Shown here one piece after another: positions 63,539-64,000 of a stretch of DNA of 64,000 nucleotides (position 1 is the first letter of the stretch; each line of letters starts with the position of its first letter). This stretch comes from Medicago truncatula (lineage: Eukaryota > Streptophyta > Magnoliopsida > Fabales > Fabaceae): the NCBI RefSeq assembly GCF_003473485.1, contig NC_053045.1, forward strand, positions 46,356,494-46,420,493, read 5' to 3'. A program made the translations under genes and the position numbers. Below the pieces are notes generated by a model. That model saw only the letters and a program-made list of their open reading frames with translations, did not search any database and had not been told where the DNA came from.

Positions 63539-64000
63539 CTAGTATAGTGACCCGTGTCAGCACGGGGAAATAAAAATCTTTTTTGATCAAATGTATAGAT
63601 TTTAAATTCGATATGAAATATCTAAACATTGCATATAACGATAAAAATATCTGGATTATTATACTTGTACTAATTATTTGTAGTATAAGATTCACTCATT
63701 GTTAAACTTAGCATATGTAGTCGGTAAATGCAAACGTTTAATTTTTTTACAAAGGTTTCACGATACACAACATCTGTGGTCTCCTTACAAACATTATTAT
63801 CGTCATCCAGGATGAGCAGCTTTAGACCTTTTCTTGAAGTTACCCGAGAGACAGCGACATAAAGTTGTCCATGCGTGAACACAGGCTTATGAAGCTAAAA
63901 CTCCATTCAAGATAAAGATTGACCTTGGCTTTTATTTATTGTCATTGCAAAACAAAGCGTCAAAGGAAATTGCCTGCGCCTGAATTTGAAGGGTAGTCCT
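63539..64000 (-). mobile_element. second Helitron, 3' end (runs out of the window)
   Basis: Minus strand: a hairpin with perfect 6-bp stem (CCCGTG, CTGA loop, CACGGG) followed about 12 bases on by CTAG and host T at 63538. The end is at 63539. Upstream of it lies a helicase C-terminus ([14 protein letters not shown], then [20 protein letters not shown]). Only the last about 460 bp are in the window. Closely related in layout to the Helitron end at 11876. Confidence 0.75.
63660..64000 (-). pseudogene. Helitron helicase C-terminus (partial)
   Basis: The minus-strand text gives [12 protein letters not shown] and [25 protein letters not shown], the last conserved helicase motifs of RepHel. At least one stop lies between these blocks (near 63890), so this copy is not open. 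The 5' part lies beyond the window edge. Confidence 0.7.

Overview
This is a stretch of plant nuclear DNA, almost certainly from a legume and most like Medicago, Trifolium or a close relative. The evidence is AT-rich intergenic DNA, GT-AG introns, proteins closest to dicot families, nuclear tRNA genes, and a dense load of small inverted-repeat elements of legume type. I read nine host protein-coding loci by joining exons at splice sites: seven look intact, one (KAS I) carries a single-base frameshift, and one (F-box/FBD) is a truncated relic. There are also two or three good tRNA genes, one fragment of an Ariadne ubiquitin ligase, and many transposable-element fossils.

Layout. 282-1538 (+): the last exons of a TOM1/THH1-like membrane protein whose 5' part lies left of the window. 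3297 to about 6100 (-): a bHLH144/SAC51-type regulator with a long leader that carries the conserved SAC51-family upstream ORF, here split by an intron. 6599-11044: a decayed Mutator-like element coding for a FAR1-type transposase followed by an OTU protease domain. 11876 to about 13650 (-): a Helitron end, a helicase remnant and a B3-like fragment. 17533-21201 (+): plastid KAS I of fatty-acid synthesis, with one G missing from a G-run in exon 2. 24120-29792 (+): intact MCM3, 16 exons, with two E2F sites just upstream. KAS I and MCM3 are also neighbours in Arabidopsis, so this pair is old microsynteny.

30-41 kb is repeat-rich: several Mutator-type short elements with 9-bp target duplications, a duplicated tRNA-Arg(ACG) gene about 8 kb apart, a degenerate tRNA-Leu, the Ariadne fragment and the F-box/FBD relic. 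42188-45016 (-): a CCDC174-like coiled-coil protein with a Copia fossil in its second intron. 45999-48241 (-): a retroposed LINE that carries only ORF1 and is flanked by a perfect 15-bp duplication. 49073-52289 (+): urease accessory protein UreG. 53947-54019 (-): tRNA-Phe. 54810-57722 (-): a cytochrome b561-domain membrane protein. 59274-60553: a solo-LTR-like fossil. 61053-63232 (+): ribosomal protein uS11/RPS14, with a typical ribosomal-protein promoter and a start codon that sits alone in exon 1. 63539-64000 (-): the 3' end of a second Helitron that runs out of the window.

The host genes are not a pathway cluster; each is an ordinary housekeeping or regulatory gene. The strongest points for follow-up are the spliced SAC51-type uORF, the KAS I frameshift, the ORF1-only LINE, the GATACG-rich element with a perfect 9-bp duplication, and the duplicated tRNA block that has lost its tRNA-Leu. 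I did not find a convincing unknown multi-gene system.
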